From Macrotrachela quadricornifera (lineage: Eukaryota; Rotifera; Eurotatoria; Philodinida; Philodinidae): 64,000 nt of DNA. Made by a program: the position numbers and the translations under genes. Under the pieces are notes generated by a model. That model saw only the letters and a list, made by a program, of their open reading frames with translations, was not told the DNA's origin and searched no databases. This document shows, piece by piece, positions 35,101-47,535 of this stretch (position 1 is its first letter; each line of letters begins with the position of its first letter). The stretch spans positions 1,666,959 to 1,730,958 of the forward strand of contig JAJEKB010021302.1 of assembly GCA_022393335.1 (NCBI GenBank), given 5' to 3'.

Positions 35101-36745
35101 GGAAGACTTTTGATCAAATTATAAAGAAATTGTTATGTACTTAAATCAGATTTTCAGGGCTTGTCCGAAAGAAAATAAAACTTTCAAAACATTTTGATAG
35201 ATGAGTTTACAATTCGAATATTCCCATACCGAAAATCTATCATCAAACTTTATAAAATATTGTTTTTTGTGAAAACCCTTTCCTTAGTAGGATTTTTCAA
35301 GTCCACAAATTTCGAAAAATCATCTTGCGATTCGCATACCTGTTACTTTTATCCAGTAAAGATTATTTCCCGCCTCTAACAATGAAGGTGTTTGTATTTT
35401 TAGTTAAATCAACTAGATATATTCGAGTCAAATGAAACCTTTTCCTGATAAACTAACAAGGTTAAAACATTAGCTGTTTTTGGCTTGCCTATAGATGAGA
35501 GATGAAAAATGTGGAATAGTGAAAACGTCGAATGACACAATAGGTGGAGAATCGAGTTCGAACAGGTCAATAAAAACAACAGATTTTTAATGTCCTTCGA
35601 AAATATTGAATATCATGTTTAACAGAGATGGAGTGGAACATCTAGACACAGTTTCCTCATGAGCTTTTATTCTATAGAAAGCAGAAAAATTCTTTTTGTT
35701 TTAGAGCACTTTTTTTTACTATATTGCATAAACTATTTATCGATTCGAAATACTTTAATCTATTAATAATTAACAAAAGATTTTTATATTTAGTTTAAAC
35801 TTCTATCTGATCTTTGTTCGTATTGTCAAAATACAGTTTCTCAAACATTATCCAATTTGAATAATGATCAATTGATCACTATTGAAGTTCTTCAAGAAAA
35901 TGAAGTTCAATCTTATATTGATAGAAATCTTCAAATTGCTCAAAATAGTATATCTTTTCAAACAATTTCATTATTAAACTTCTTACAAATAATAACTCGA
36001 TCAAGTTCTTTAATATCAGCACTAAATACAAATGGATTCGTTGGAATAAATTTGTATATAAATCCACCGCGTGTATATGCAATCACCACAAATTATTTTG
36101 ATAAAAATGCTTCTTATGATAGTGTTTCTACTGGTTCACCTTGCTATTCAAAAAGTCCAACAGTTCCAGCTGGTTTCTATTCATTATCATATGCCGAAAG
36201 TGTGGACAATCATTTTCTTTGGCCCTATAATCCTCCTTATTTTGAACCAAATGCTTCATCAATAGTTGATGGATTCTTTGGAGGATGTACTCCACTTGAT
36301 GCTCTTCTTCTAAGCACATTGGATTGTCTTTATAATATAAATTGTCTTCAAAATTTTGTTGATTATTTTCCATCTTTGAGTCAAGTAAATATACTATAGA
36401 ATTTAATCTATATTTTATTATAAAATCTTCTTATTTAGACAACATTGAATTGGACTAATTCAATTTTATCTTCTAATCGATCTAAAATTTCTATATACGA
36501 TAGTTTAACTAATTTACTTGTTGAAGAATGGTCAGCAAAGATGAATTATTTAAAATATTTTACTGAATGTGCTCCTACATATTGTACATATACAAAAATA
36601 GATTATATGAATTTGTCCTATACAATAACATTATTAATCAGCTTGTATGGTGGTCTCATAATCATATTACGTATTATTTCTCTTTTCTTAGTTAGAATTT
36701 CATTGAATCTTAAATTTCACTCACTAAGGAACAGTTTTGATAAAG
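32197..36745 (+). CDS. Large modular membrane protein, module 1 (exons 1-4)
   Basis: Exons: 32197-32365, 32534-32826, 35794-36384, 36439-36745. The ATG at 32197 starts an acidic cytosolic head (MNIRRFLQWLDNRI...). Then come TM1 (TRLYLPLLIGVIFYILFFIA) split by a phase-1 intron, an ectodomain, and TM2 (LSYTITLLISLYGGLIIILR). Ectodomain landmarks are RCPCKN, HPVCSS..EEW, GGCTPLDALLLSTLDCLY..NC and TECAPTYCTY, and they recur in modules 2 and 3. Junctions are GT-AG with matching phase (1, 0, 0). The third exon has several N-glycosylation-like sites. I do not recognise the family by name. Topology (short N-term, TM, Cys-rich ectodomain, TM) resembles trimeric channel subunits such as DEG/ENaC or P2X, by analogy only. 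The 2.97-kb second intron holds a Helitron-like repeat. Exon 4 ends in phase 1 (GATAAAG|GTAAAG) and continues into module 2. Confidence 0.7.
32998..33900 (-). mobile_element. Helitron-like element with 170-bp tandem repeats, in intron
   Basis: On the minus strand the 3' end reads hairpin GTGCAATTTGCAC (33023-33011), then GGGATATAG, then CTAG at 33001-32998, a classic Helitron terminus. The body contains 2.9 units of about 170 bp: AGCAGAGAAATC recurs at 33274 and 33444, with CTGATTGGCT and TGGCCCGAAC. The right boundary is uncertain. Related sequence occurs at 55560-56010. Confidence 0.5.
33901..35793. other. Rest of intron 2 of the modular gene
   Basis: No supported frame. A small imperfect palindrome at about 34795-34845 (GTTATCCGGTAATAATAA against TTATTGGATAATGATAAC) is the only structure seen. 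Confidence 0.4.
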
Positions 36746-36791
36746 GTAAAGCATTATATTAAAAAATGTGTCTTCTAAATCTAATTTATAG

Positions 36792-39700
36792 AACATTTTA
36801 TGGCCTACATTTGTACATTAACTCAATGGATAAAAAAATTAAATATGTTCAAATCAAATAATCATCGAACAGAAAGTGATATTAAACAACAACGCATAAC
36901 CACACGTTTATATCTATTTTTACTTGCAGGTACGAATTATTTTATTTCTAAAACTTGAATCATAATCGAATGTGATTTAACTTAATGACTGCGTCAGAAT
37001 TATGTATAGATGGATATAAGCTCAATAAGTTCATAATCACAATAATTTACTGATCGGCGGTTTTCACTAATCGAAAGAGGAGATTTTGGAATGTCTTTCC
37101 TCTCAATGATGTGTATGATTATAATGTTTACAAATTGATACAATAGAGTATGACAATTATGTATGTCATCATTTTTTTTCTATATTATTCGAATAATATA
37201 AGACTTCTTAGGCAGTTTTGAAAGACCGAAAAACGAGTTTTAGTTCCAAAACATTATTAATATTATATTGAAATACATAAGAAGGATTTCGAAATAAAAA
37301 TTTTTTTAAATGCCTGAGAATTCTCAACCACAAAAAATTGACTATTTATAAATCTATTGACATTGTATTTCTCTATATTCCAATAGAGGATTTTCATGGA
37401 TGATAAGGTTCAAAATGATTTGTTCATACACATCATTGAAAGGAAAGACATTCCAAGGCCTCCTATTTTGATAAGTGAAAACTACAGATCACTAAACTAT
37501 TACGGTTATGGAGTTGTTGAGCTTATATCCACCTGCACCTAATTCTGGTGCAGACATTAGTAAGAGAATTTTGAATGATAACTAAAGAATTCATTTTCAT
37601 TATTTATGATTCAAAAAGTTTTTCGTTAAGAAATAGAGAATAAATATAGGACTCATATTTTGTCTTATTTCACTTTTTAATAAGGTTTTTTTTTGTTATA
37701 TTCATTATATATTACATTTAATGTTAAAGATGTTTTTGCCATAATTTCTGTACAGACATATCTATCTTTAATATCTTCTATTTTTTATCTTTCTTTTTGT
37801 TTTCGTCATTAAAGGCTCAATTATCATTTTTGTTATATTCACTTCGCTAAATACTCAAACAACTACAATGACTGTATCAAAACCTTCATCATCTGACTAT
37901 AAACAACTGTTAGATTTACATTCAAATACACTAAAATGTCTTTGTCAAAATGTGATGATATCTTATAATAAATTTATGTCATTATCAGCAACTTTACATC
38001 AAGTATGTTCAAGTGATTATGTTAGTGAATCATGGATATCATTACTTGTATTTTTTGAATCGACTTTGGAGGGTACACCTATGTTTTCCTGGCCTGGTTT
38101 GACATATATTCACTTTCGATTATTATCTACTCTCTGTAAACTAGCTAATGATACAATTATTGATGGTATAACTCACTTTGAAACTCAATCTTTAGTTACG
38201 TCAAATGTCCTTACTAAATTTGATTTTGATGTTCAATTAAATACAACATACAATCAATTTATTCAATCATTAATTATTGATTTTGATATTCTTGTTGATA
38301 TAGTACATCTTTTCATTCAAGTAGATCAACCATTTACCTTATATGATAATGCAAAAGTAGTTCTTGATGATAGATCGAATGAAAATAATAATCAACCACC
38401 ATTTTATGTAAGTATTCATTCGGAAAAGAAAAACGTTATTTTGCATTACAAGCATCTAACTTAGAATTTTTCTCGCTCTCTCCAAATATATTGATTGTGA
38501 GCATTTTCAATTGAAAACATATTTTGCCATTTCGAACAGCAGACAATTACTATTTTAATGCGAAGAACTTTTTCTGCTTTGCCAAAGACATAAAAAACAC
38601 TAATCAAGAAAGTACGTTGAAATGAATAGAAGAAGGAATTTGTTTTCAAAATGAAGTATTTGACTATAGTACTTGTATTTTCAAAAAAACTACATAGACT
38701 AATCAGTAAGTTCTCGCACTGTCAAATATTTACTAATAGAAAAAAAATATTTTCCTAATTTTTTACAAAAAACGTTCGAACTAGCTTTTACGATTTTAAA
38801 TACAAAGTTTCATCCTTTGAATCCAATTCTTGAATTGAGCTCCCTGACTATTGCTTTAACCAAGCTTGCAGCATCTGAATACGTATTGAGACTACATATC
38901 AGACAGCTGAACCATAACTGTGGATTTTTCTTGATCATAGTCAAGATTAAGATTAATGTTTTACATACGTGATCTTGAATTATAAAAAACAGATTTTATG
39001 CGATATCTTTTTTATGAAACTCTTCCATAGTGCAAATTTTTGGTCAATCTGTTTGAACATTTGTCATGATAATACATATAATAGATTTTGCCTGAGATGT
39101 AATGACATAATTAACATTAATATATGGATCATCATTTACCGGGCCTTGCACGCATTCATATTTTGTTGAATAATAGCGCTCCTTGATTGATCATCTAGAA
39201 GCTCATCATCTAATAACTCCTGTCCATGTGAAAATCGATGAACCCAATAACTAACGACTTTTTATATATGAGAGTAAACACAGTTTATTTATTTGAAAAT
39301 AGGTGTGTTCGAAAAATTCATTAAAGTTTTTCCGTAATAGAAACTTGTGAAACTACATATTGGTTTTTTAATAGATAACAGATGCTGTTACTACGCATAA
39401 CAGATCGACTTGAGAAATATCATCAGTACGGGTGAAATTTTCGATCGCTATTGCAAGAATTTTTTGACTAACCTATGTCAAAGAACTATTCACATCTGAG
39501 TTTGTTTGCTTCTCGACTTTATAAGTACTTGCAATATCATTGCCTGCTGAGCGCGTATTTCTCATCGATGGTTTCGTGCAGAGATGTCGATGACAGATTT
39601 CTTTTTGACCCGTAGACCGATCCGCTGATTGATCTCTGCCAGGTTACTCGCCGGCTAACACGAGAATTGTCCGTGGGTTAATACAAACTTTATCAGTAAT

Positions 39701-42700
39701 TATTTGATGATAAATTCCTTAGTTTATTAATATTTTTAGTTTCCTGATATTTCGTAAAACTGAGTCGTTTTCATAAATAGCTTTTTACCCTTTCTTCGAC
39801 ACATATACATACAGATTGCAAAATTTAAATTAAATGTACGTTAGTAATAATGAATTCAAAGCATATGTCCATACATATACTACAAATATAGGGCATAAGA
39901 TCAGAATGATAACGACGAGGGGAAAACGTCGATATAATCCACCATATCTATCATTAAAGGACCCTCCCCCCGCGGGTCAAAAAACAGCTATTTTCGTCAA
40001 AAATACCGATTTTGAAATTTATACATAGTTAGATGGCCCAAAAACTCTACTTTCGAATGCACTATGATTTATCAGTTTTTTAGAGTAGATGCCTAATTCG
40101 ACTTATAATATAAATGGTACTTATAACACATGCCTAGGCATACTCATAGAAATATAGGAATTTAATAATAGATATTGATATACTTATATCTTATATATAG
40201 ACATGGTCATATAAGTTTAGGAATTAGGAATAGATATTTATTCATTTATTCTCAATGATAAATCATAGGTAGATAAGCAGTCTAATTTAAGGGTAGGTAT
40301 TTAGGAATACATTCTGTCGAAAACAGACATGCAGATAAATTCTCTTTCTCGGAGAGAGGAGTCTTAGAAACATAAATTGTTTGCTTGATTGATTGCTTGT
40401 ATGTCCGCAGAAGGTCAAAAAAACATTGTATTAGTATTTTCTATAAAACGTGACTAAACGGTAATCAAGGGTGGGGAGTTCAAATCTGATGTTAGTTTTT
40501 TGCGAAATTTTTTTTGGATCCATTTTTTACAGAAAGGATAACTTTTTTTGCAAAAAAACATTTTTTTTATAAGGGCTGATGGAGGGGTAATCGGGGTCAG
40601 GGAATCCGAATCTGATGTTAGTTTTTCGAAATTTTTTTTGGATCTATTGTTTTACAGAAATGGTCATTTCTTTTGCAAAAAAAAAATTTTTACAAGGGTT
40701 GACCGAAGGGTAAACACGGTCGAGGAATCCAAAACTGGTGTCAGTTTTCTAAAAATTTTTCAAGCTCAAGTTCTGAAATAAACGACAAAGTTTTAACAAA
40801 AAACATTTGTTTTTATGAAGTTTGGTCAAGTGCAGGTGACGTCGAGTTACTTACATCTTACTTCGGTTTTTTTTATTTTATAAGTGAATACCTTGATGGT
40901 AGTTTAGAAACACGATTTCTACGAGAAAGAGAAGAGCGAGTCTTTAGACGAGCGTTACTTGTTATTTATAGATCACCAGTGATTTGGATTTAGAAAAAAA
41001 GTAAAAGTTTGCGTGTTTGTTATGCATAATTTGTAAATTATACGTAGATGGATGTCATGGCTAATTCCTATTTCTAAAAAGTTCAAATATATCACTAATT
41101 AATGAATTGTATGAAAATTCAGATTGTAATGTACGATGGACAGAACTAGATGATAGATTTATATTTTTAAACGGGATGGGAGCAGATCGCTTGGAATAAC
41201 ATGATATAAGAGGGGTTTGGATGACTTTGAATCGTATGAGCAGTAATGTCAAACTGGAAAGCTGAATTCAGGCATCCAATTGTAGACTATTCAACTATGC
41301 AAGTAACAACGCACGTATCTGTTGCTCTAAGGTAGCCCAGTAGTGGAAAACTCGAAAGTTGAATTCAACTATTCAATTATTCAACTAATCCGTTCTACTA
41401 TGTAACATTTAGATTATTTAGGTTTTACACTACTCAAATCTTCACGGTTTCAATTATTCTATTTGTTAATCATACACCTTTTCAAGGTTCGTGGCACCCT
41501 CATGCAGGTCCTCGCCTCTCGTGCTCTACGGCACCCTCACACAGGCGCAAAGGATTCAGTTATTAAAAAATTGAATAGTCGAATAGTCGAATAGTTGAAA
41601 AACTGAATAGTTGGAAAAGCTTCAGCTATTCAACAATTCAATAGTTGAACAATTAACTAGTTGAAAAGTAGAACTCAATTTTTAAGTTTTATACAGATGT
41701 AGACATTATGTTTCTAAGACTATCACCAGATAATTTGTTTCGTTAAATTAATAATTACTAAATTATAAGTAAAATCAAATACACATCATCCGCTCTTGAT
41801 TACTTTTCGCCAACTTTCATATGGAAACATTAATAATTAAATAGTTCACAATTAATTGAGAACTAACTAAGAAAAGCTAATCTGAAAATTCAATTCTCCA
41901 CCATCTGTTGTCTCTACTTAAGTTTTACATAAAAATATTAAAAAGCGATAATTAGTTAATAAATAATTAGTCAAAACTAATACTAGATCCGAACTCGACA
42001 CACTTGACTACCGGTTGGTCAGGTCTTATAAAAAAAAAACTTATCAAGGATGGGTTAATTATTAGTCAATAAATAATATTAGATTAGAATTCCTCGTCCG
42101 CGATTACCCTTCGGTCAACCGTTATAAAAAAACTTTTCTATTTAAAAAAAGTGTTTTTTAAGGTAAAAATGACCCTTGAAAAAATTTTAAAAAACTAACA
42201 TCTGATACGGATTCTTTGACCACGACAACCGTTCGATCAACCCTCATAAAAAAAGTGGTTCTCTGAGTAAAAAATGATCCTTAAACATATTTTAAAATAC
42301 TAATATCAGATTCGGATTCCTTGATCCAGATTAACCTTCGATCAACTCTTATAAAATGTTTTTTTTCAAAATGTAGTCCTTTGTCTAAAAAATTGATCAT
42401 TAAAAAAAATTCAAGAAACTAACATCAGATTTGGGTTCTTCGACCATGATTACTCTTGGGTGAACCCTTATAAAAAAAATTTTTTTGCAGAAAGTGATCC
42501 TTGGTGTAAAAAAATTGATTCTAAAAAAAATTTTGAAAAACCAACATCAGATTCGGATTCCTCAACCCCGATTACCCTTTGGTCAAGTTTTACAGAAAAT
42601 ATTAATATAATGTTTTTTTGACCTTGTGCGGCCATACAAGTAAGCAAGCAAGCGATCAAGCAGACAATTTATGTTTGCAAGACTCTTCTCTACGAGAAAG

Positions 42701-45205
42701 AGAATATCTATTCCTAAATTCCTAAACTTATATGACCATGCCTATATATAATATATAACTAAAAGAATATCTATTCCTAAACTTATATGACTATGCCTGT
42801 CTATGAGTTATTTTCGAATTGATATTATACAGTAAGTGATGCATTTATATTATAATTCGAATTAGGTAACTCATGGTTTTTATGGTTTTTCATCGGTTTT
42901 GCTGAGACACACTACATAATTCTTTTTTCTAAAAACCTCAATTAGTGATGTTATTTTAACTTCTCTATAGGTTTCAGACAATTTAAAAATAGATGAGTTA
43001 GCAGAGAGTAAAGGTGAAAGTGATAAAGACGATGGCTATGAGGCAGACGGTGATGACTGAATACAAACATGTAAATCGCATTTATTTTGTACAATAAACT
43101 CAAGGATAAGTTATTCACTTTCTTTTGCTTGTTGACCATTACAAACTAAATATTTCCTGGAAATACATTGTCTAAAACGCTACACCTATATTAGGGGTAT
43201 TGAGTGTCGGTAGATTTGTAGATTTTTTCGTAAAAAAGTGGTTTCTCATGGGTTTTTGGTAGTTTTTTTGGTAGCAGTAACGCTAACATATGGAAAAAAG
43301 TACGTCGTACAAGTCTCTGTATATGCTCATTCGATTCACCATGGTCGATAAGCTATGACCAGCTGCTCATAGTTTTTTTCTATACCATTTTATCAAGGAA
43401 AAAAACGCGATAATCAAAGTAAAAATTTGGTTTGCGTTTTTCTCAAAACTGTTTTTTTTTGTGTTTTGTCCGTCAGTGTGACAAAGATTTTTCCGCCATT
43501 TTGAATGCTAGAAAAGGTCTTAAAATGAAGCTAAAGCTCAGCACGACAACCTAATAAAGCCGGAATTTTTGCTTTCAATTTAGTTGTTTACAAAAAAATT
43601 GAGCTTTCAAAAAAGTTAATCTCGGTTTTTTCTTGAAAAAACAGGCTTTGTTAGGTGAGAGCAACAGATCTTTTGTAGATTCTGACACCATCCCGAGGTT
43701 CATATCACTAAAGTTGCGAAAAAAAACTTTTGCACATGGAGACCTGGTTTTTGATCCTTAATATTAGGATAATTCCCGCAAAACTCAATATTATGGGCTC
43801 AAATTTTTACTGAAAACTATCAAAGGTCACGTGCATATTTAGTAAAAATTTCATTAAGATTGAGTACGCAGGGAAGAAAATAGATTTTTGACCTGCGGGA
43901 GGAGGCTTAAACTGGAAGAAAAAGACGAATGTTTATGCGTGTTCATGCATCAAGAAAAGTGGCCGAATAAATAGATGAAAGATGAGCTAACGGGGTTTGG
44001 AGAAAAGTCAGTAAATCGGTAGGAACGAAAGAATAGAATCAATTAGTACTATAAATTTATATAGAACGAAAAATGCAAGATGAAAAGAAGTGCCAAGCGA
44101 TATATTTGTAAACGATTCAATCTGCGGGTTATACATGCAGTGAAAAGTCCGGCTGGTGAACCCGTCATTTTTGGAAATACTCGATCCGCCGACATCTCTG
44201 ATTTCGTGATACGATCATATAGAAGAAATCTGATGAAAGAATTTTTACTGAAATTAACATTTATCAAGTGCAACTTCGATCTTCTGTATTAGATATATTT
44301 TATTTGCTATGCATTCGTTTTCATTCATATTATTATTTTGTACATCGAGTTATTTGAATACGTAAAAGTCAATTAAAAGAAAAAAAAAACTTTCGAAGTG
44401 AAAGATAGAACCAAGAAAAGACTGAAGATTCTCCCTCTCTTAGAATCACAGAGTTTGTCGTTTCTTCCTTGATTAAAGCTGAAATTGGAGTCAAATTCTG
44501 ACGAAAAGCATTGAATTTGGAGTGGGAAATGCCAATCTCTGATCTCCGCTTCTATCTATTCATTGTACAAAAAAGAAATATTATCTATCTTTTCCTTATA
44601 GTTTAAATTCAATCTTACTGGTGTGAAAAATATAAACTCAACAACTTTTGATTGTATTTGTGCTACCAATCCTAATTGTCAAACTGTTATTAATACATCT
44701 CCAATGTATCTTAATATAGATGGCAGCGTGCTTTCTACTTTTCCTTATACAACACCAGGTGCAATTAAAGGATGTTTTACAAGTGACACACTTTTCCTTT
44801 CAACACTCGAGTGTTATTATTTAGATTCTTGTATATCTGCTCAATATATCATGATAAATATGTCGCTTTCGGCTGATGTAGATGTAGAATATTTTCAAGT
44901 CTATCCACTTATTTATGATGAAAACTCTACTCGTTTCTTTCCAAATACAACTCTTTCAATCATGATTAAACAAATGATGATTGAGCAATGGAATCTTTCT
45001 TCTTCATTCGAGCATTATTATGAAGCTTGTGCACCGATTTATTGTACTTATTCATACATAGCACACACTTCAAATTTTATTAGAATAATAATTAAACTGA
45101 TATCTACAATTGGTGGTCTTACGGCTATCCTACGATTAATCATACCTTTAATTGTGAAGATCGTGTTTAGGTTAGTAAAACCGAAAACTAGAAGACAGCA
45201 GCAAA
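36792..45205 (+). CDS. Large modular membrane protein, module 2 (exons 5-7)
   Basis: Exons: 36792-36929, 37815-38407, 44602-45205. Exon 5 follows exon 4 after a 46-nt intron and keeps frame (DK|EHFMAYICTLTQWI). It supplies a cytosolic linker and the start of TM1 (TTRLYLFLLAG|SIIIFVIF), split at the same phase-1 position as in module 1. Exon 6 carries KCLCQN and HQVCSSDYVSESW. Exon 7 carries FDCICATNPNC, KGCFTSDTLFLSTLECYY, YEACAPIYCTY and TM2 (IKLISTIGGLTAILRLIIPL). The order of Cys landmarks equals modules 1 and 3, showing internal duplication. Exon 7 ends CAGCAAA|GTAAGT in phase 1. Reading on instead gives a stop after a nine-residue tail, so a protein ending here is the alternative. Intron 6 is 6.2 kb and contains a foldback; the exon 6-7 join is inferred from phase and module alignment. 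Confidence 0.65.
36983..37560. mobile_element. MITE-like inverted-repeat element in intron
   Basis: Left arm (TAATGACTGCGTCAGAATTA, then TGGATATAAGCTCAA) and right arm (TTGAGCTTATATCC, then TAATTCTGGTGCAGACATTA) are inverted copies extending about 160 bp each, including GGAATGTCTTTCCT. No frame. Inserted between exons 5 and 6 of the modular gene. Confidence 0.7.
38408..40084. other. Left part of 6.2-kb intron
   Basis: No supported coding sequence. 39950-40035 (GGACCCTCCCCCCGCGGGTC...CCGATTTTGAAATTTATAC) resembles 56063-56137, a diffuse dispersed repeat. Confidence 0.4.
40085..42875. mobile_element. 2.8-kb foldback in intron of modular gene
   Basis: Arms about 40085-40790 and 42060-42875 are inverted: TAATTCGACTTATAATATAA pairs with TTATATTATAATTCGAATTA, and TGGTCATATAAGTTTAGGAA with TTCCTAAACTTATATGACCA. 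Each arm contains about 125-bp direct repeats (GGTAATCGGGGTCAGG, then AATCTGATGTTAGTTTTT, then a T-rich run). Near 40380 and 42640 sit TTGATTGCTTGTATGTCCGC-like sequences followed by AAGGTCAAAAAAAC, as at putative Helitron 5' ends, so the structure could be two facing elements. The middle includes ATTCAACTATTCAA repeats (41280-41700). The small frames are repeat-derived. Confidence 0.65.
42876..44601. other. Right part of 6.2-kb intron
   Basis: No supported coding sequence; frames at 42951-43139 and 44049-44292 overlap on opposite strands and show no domain. Confidence 0.35.
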
Positions 45206-45843
45206 GTAAGTGCCTAGATAACTTAAGCAATTAAAAGCCTCTTCGAGTTATTGATGAATATTTTATAAGAAATATTTTTTTAAAACAAAACATTATCTAA
45301 CAAAAATATTCAGATTAAGCAGAACAATGTTTTATTCTTTTTCTATTATTCTAACAAGTTACGGATCTATTTGAGAATATATAAAGTAGACAGTCATTCT
45401 ATTCTACAATTTTGAACATCGCGTAATAGGACAAATCCATATATAGATGAAGAAGAATGTTTGTCTATTTGTCTGTTAGTTATGCATTCAGTCCCTGTAA
45501 CAATTAGTATCATTAAACTTTCCGTAGTACTCTGTTAGGTTTAGTGGAAGATTGAGTCAGAAGTGATGCGATCGGAGGGAGAAAGTTTCACTATTTTTCA
45601 AAATTTGGCAGAAATCTATTGAACTCGATACATCATTGGAGCACTCATGACTCTACTGAATGGATCATGCCAAATACAAGTAGAACCAGTGACGAATAAT
45701 TCACTATAAGGATAAATCATATATCGTCATAGAGTTATTTTCATTACATCATATTAGGAAATTATCGAAATAACAGAAGATTCCAACGCATTTCTGGTTT
45801 GAATAATTAAAAATAGAATTTATATTATTGTCTCTCTATATAG

Positions 45844-47503
45844 ATAACAGAAAATTGTTTGATAAAATCAAAACAACACTCCGCAAATTATTGACATTCT
45901 TGTATACAATATTAATTAATCTAAACATATTTCCAATACGAACTTTTGGAAGTAATATCGATCGTAGAAAAGCAAAGATTCTTGGTCAATGGTCCACTCG
46001 TCTATACACTATTCTTCTAATAATTAGTTTAACTATTCTCGCTTTCTATACTGCAATTCGTGAGGAAGTTTTAACAAATACAATTGCTAATCCATCTCTC
46101 ACTACCTATAATGATCTTATAGTTAAGTATAGTGACACACTTCAGTGTCCTTGTTCATCAATTTCATCAAGATACAAACAATTTATTGATATTGAACCTG
46201 TATTTCATCAAGTAAGTAGAAATGAAAATTCATCTATTCCCATGTGAAAGAAAACGGCGTCGTAAACGACCTTAAACGGTACAAAACGGCGAAATACGAT
46301 AAGGATTAGTGCCTTAATACGTCGTTTCTTAGCCGCTGCAGGCCTTATAAGATGTCGTTTCCGATGGTCGGAATGATCGACCTGGGTTTATCCGATTTAA
46401 AAATTTATAAAAAATGTTTTTTATCTTTCAATTGATTTTAGATTTGTTCAAGTTCATTTGTTACAGTTGATTGGAGAATAAATATGACAAAAAACTTATA
46501 TCCTGATCTTTCTATTTATGATATTAAAGATTATCGTCGTTTTTTATCAGCTCATCTACAATTTCTTTCTGGATTATGTTATTATTCTATACAATCAGTG
46601 AAAGATTCTGTTGATCAGTTTCTTTCATCACTTTTTGTTACCGATCAACTTCTTCCACCAATAATTTTTCGTACACAAATTAATTTACTTATTGATTATA
46701 ATAAATTAAATGCTCCGACAAAATTCAATCGTCTGCTTTCTTTAATTCGAGCTGTGAATCATGGTAATGCTATCATAACATCTTATGGAACAAATTTTCA
46801 ATACATAGCTCCTGGAAACAATAATTTTAGTGGTGTTAGTGCAATCACTCAATCATTAATTTATGATAATGAATGTTCATGTGGATTGGCGGCAAATTGT
46901 ACTACTCAAGCAAGTTTTATTGAACCAAATTTAACTGAAAATTCATCAGTTATTGGTTTAAGAATGGGTTGTACACCAACTGAATCATTTTTTCTTTCAA
47001 CACTTGAATGTTTTTATAATTTATCATGTATTAATCTTATTCAACAATTTACAAATAATATTAATATTTACATGAATGATATTCCTTTATCATATTCTTC
47101 AGATATCAGTCGATTTCCAATCAATACTACTGTTATTAATCTTGTCAAAGAACTTTTCATTGAAAATTGGACAACAACAATTAATTATTCAGCCTATTTT
47201 CATCTATGTTTACCTATATTATGTTCATATAATTATGTTGAACGGTTCAATTTACTTTATACAATAACTATTTTAATTAATCTTTATGGTGGTCTGACTT
47301 TTGTTCTCAAATGGATTTGTCCACATATTGTTTATCTTATAACTAAAATTTATCAATATTGGAAGAGACGAAAGAATATTATTGAACCTATATCAAATAT
47401 CCAAATGGATACAATAGATATAACTAATACAGTAATATCGTCCATAAATGTTCATAATACAACTGTAGCTCCAATATCTCAGTATATACCATATCAGTTT
47501 TAA
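45844..47503 (+). CDS. Large modular membrane protein, module 3 (exons 8-9)
   Basis: Exons 45844-46211 and 46442-47481 (or to the TAA at 47503). Exon 8 is entered in phase 1 through CTCTCTATATAG|AT and gives a basic cytosolic linker. It continues into TM1 (TRLYTILLIISLTILAFYTA), uninterrupted here, and LQCPCSSISSRYKQF. Exon 9 starts ICSSSFVTVDW (phase 0) and carries ECSCGLAANC, MGCTPTESFFLSTLECFYNL, FHLCLPILCSYNY and TM2 (TITILINLYGGLTFVLKWIC). A cytosolic tail follows. A donor TCTCA|GTATAT at 47482 allows in-frame splicing to the next TM exon; ignoring it gives a stop after PYQF. Most complete of the three modules. Whether it also has its own promoter cannot be told from sequence. Confidence 0.7.
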
Positions 47504-47535
47504 TTTTAATCATAATTTATTTTTATTTTTATTAG

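Noticed and set aside
35879..36373. Minus frames opposite exon 3 of the modular gene
   Set aside because: Antisense shadows; the plus strand has module landmarks conserved with two other copies.
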